Below, piece after piece: positions 63,541-64,000 of a stretch of DNA of 64,000 bases. A program made the translations under genes and the position numbers. This DNA is from Heterocephalus glaber. Lineage: Eukaryota; Chordata; Mammalia; Rodentia; Bathyergidae. Each line of letters starts with the position of its first letter. Positions within the stretch are counted from its first letter, which is position 1. The notes under the pieces are model-generated. The model was not told where the DNA came from. It saw nothing but the letters and a program-made list of their open reading frames with translations, and ran no database searches. The stretch lies in assembly GCF_000247695.1 (NCBI RefSeq), contig NW_004624748.1:346951-410950 (forward strand). The letters are read 5' to 3'.

Positions 63541-64000
63541 TGATGTCAGATGACTCTATGTCCTGAAGTGCATCCATGAATCACAGGCTCAGAATCCTTG
63601 ATTTAAGTGTATTTTTAATTTAAGTTGTTATAATTCTGCTTGTCCAAATTACCAGTTACTGAATTCAGTGGCACCGTAATGACTGGTCTGACTTCAGTTA
63701 GGTACCACACCCTTGGTTATTACACAGAATCTTCACATCTACATAATGCAAAGGTAGAAGATATGATCATATAAAGGCAAAATAATAATAGATTCAGACT
63801 CACCTCCAGTGCAGCCTGCTGGGAAAATTGGTCTAGGTTACTTTCTCAAGCTTGGAAAAGCTTTAACTACTTGAGATAGGAAGACATTAATGGCAATCAT
63901 GGTTACTGCAGCTTGAGTCTTTGCAGTGTGTTATTACACTAAGGTTTATTATTACATTACTGTATTTCATCCTCAAAAGACTATAAAGTTGCAATTGTTA
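63541..64000. other. Distal upstream flank, nothing recognised
   Basis: AT-rich single-copy-looking sequence with no ORF, SINE or LINE that I can identify. Confidence 0.4.

Overview
This window is vertebrate, and specifically rodent, nuclear DNA. It is AT-rich and CpG-depleted, it has no dense ORFs, and it is full of mammalian interspersed repeats. The repeats give the lineage: tRNA-Ala-derived ID SINEs, a B1 monomer with the internal duplication, B1-ID dimers (B1-dID), rodent-style L1 and MaLR LTRs. The abundant ID variant ending in GGTACC plus poly(A), together with B1-dID, points away from mouse and rat and towards the squirrel/dormouse/beaver side of the order. Beaver is my best guess, from memory and untested. 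The only protein-coding gene I can support is LHFPL6 (formerly LHFP), a four-helix LHFPL-family tetraspan membrane protein, read on the minus strand. Layout from high to low coordinates: upstream flank (about 62.4-64 kb); CpG-island promoter and non-coding exon 1 (donor at 61938/61939); a 1.5 kb intron 1 (60446-61938); exon 2 (59960-60445), which holds 101 nt of 5' UTR and the first 128 codons plus one base; then the start of a very long intron 2 filling positions 1-59959. The remaining roughly 72 codons must lie on exons beyond position 1. Intron 2 is a repeat graveyard. From young to old it holds near-identical ID SINEs with target-site duplications; a CpG-rich gammaretrovirus-type solo LTR (42760-43334) with perfect 4-bp duplications; several 5'-truncated L1 3' ends, including one with a twin-priming inversion (30421-31260) and one with a duplicated G-rich 3' UTR (54890-55645); a decayed ERV1 gag remnant (about 33261-34170); MaLR LTRs; hAT and Tigger DNA transposons; and L2/MIR fossils. 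A three-level nest (Tigger, then L1, then ID) sits at 15265-17068. I found no bacterial genes, CRISPR array, operon or novel multi-gene system, and nothing to suggest one. The interest lies in the mobile-element history, a splice-spanning upstream ORF in the LHFPL6 leader, and a few unexplained non-repeat stretches.
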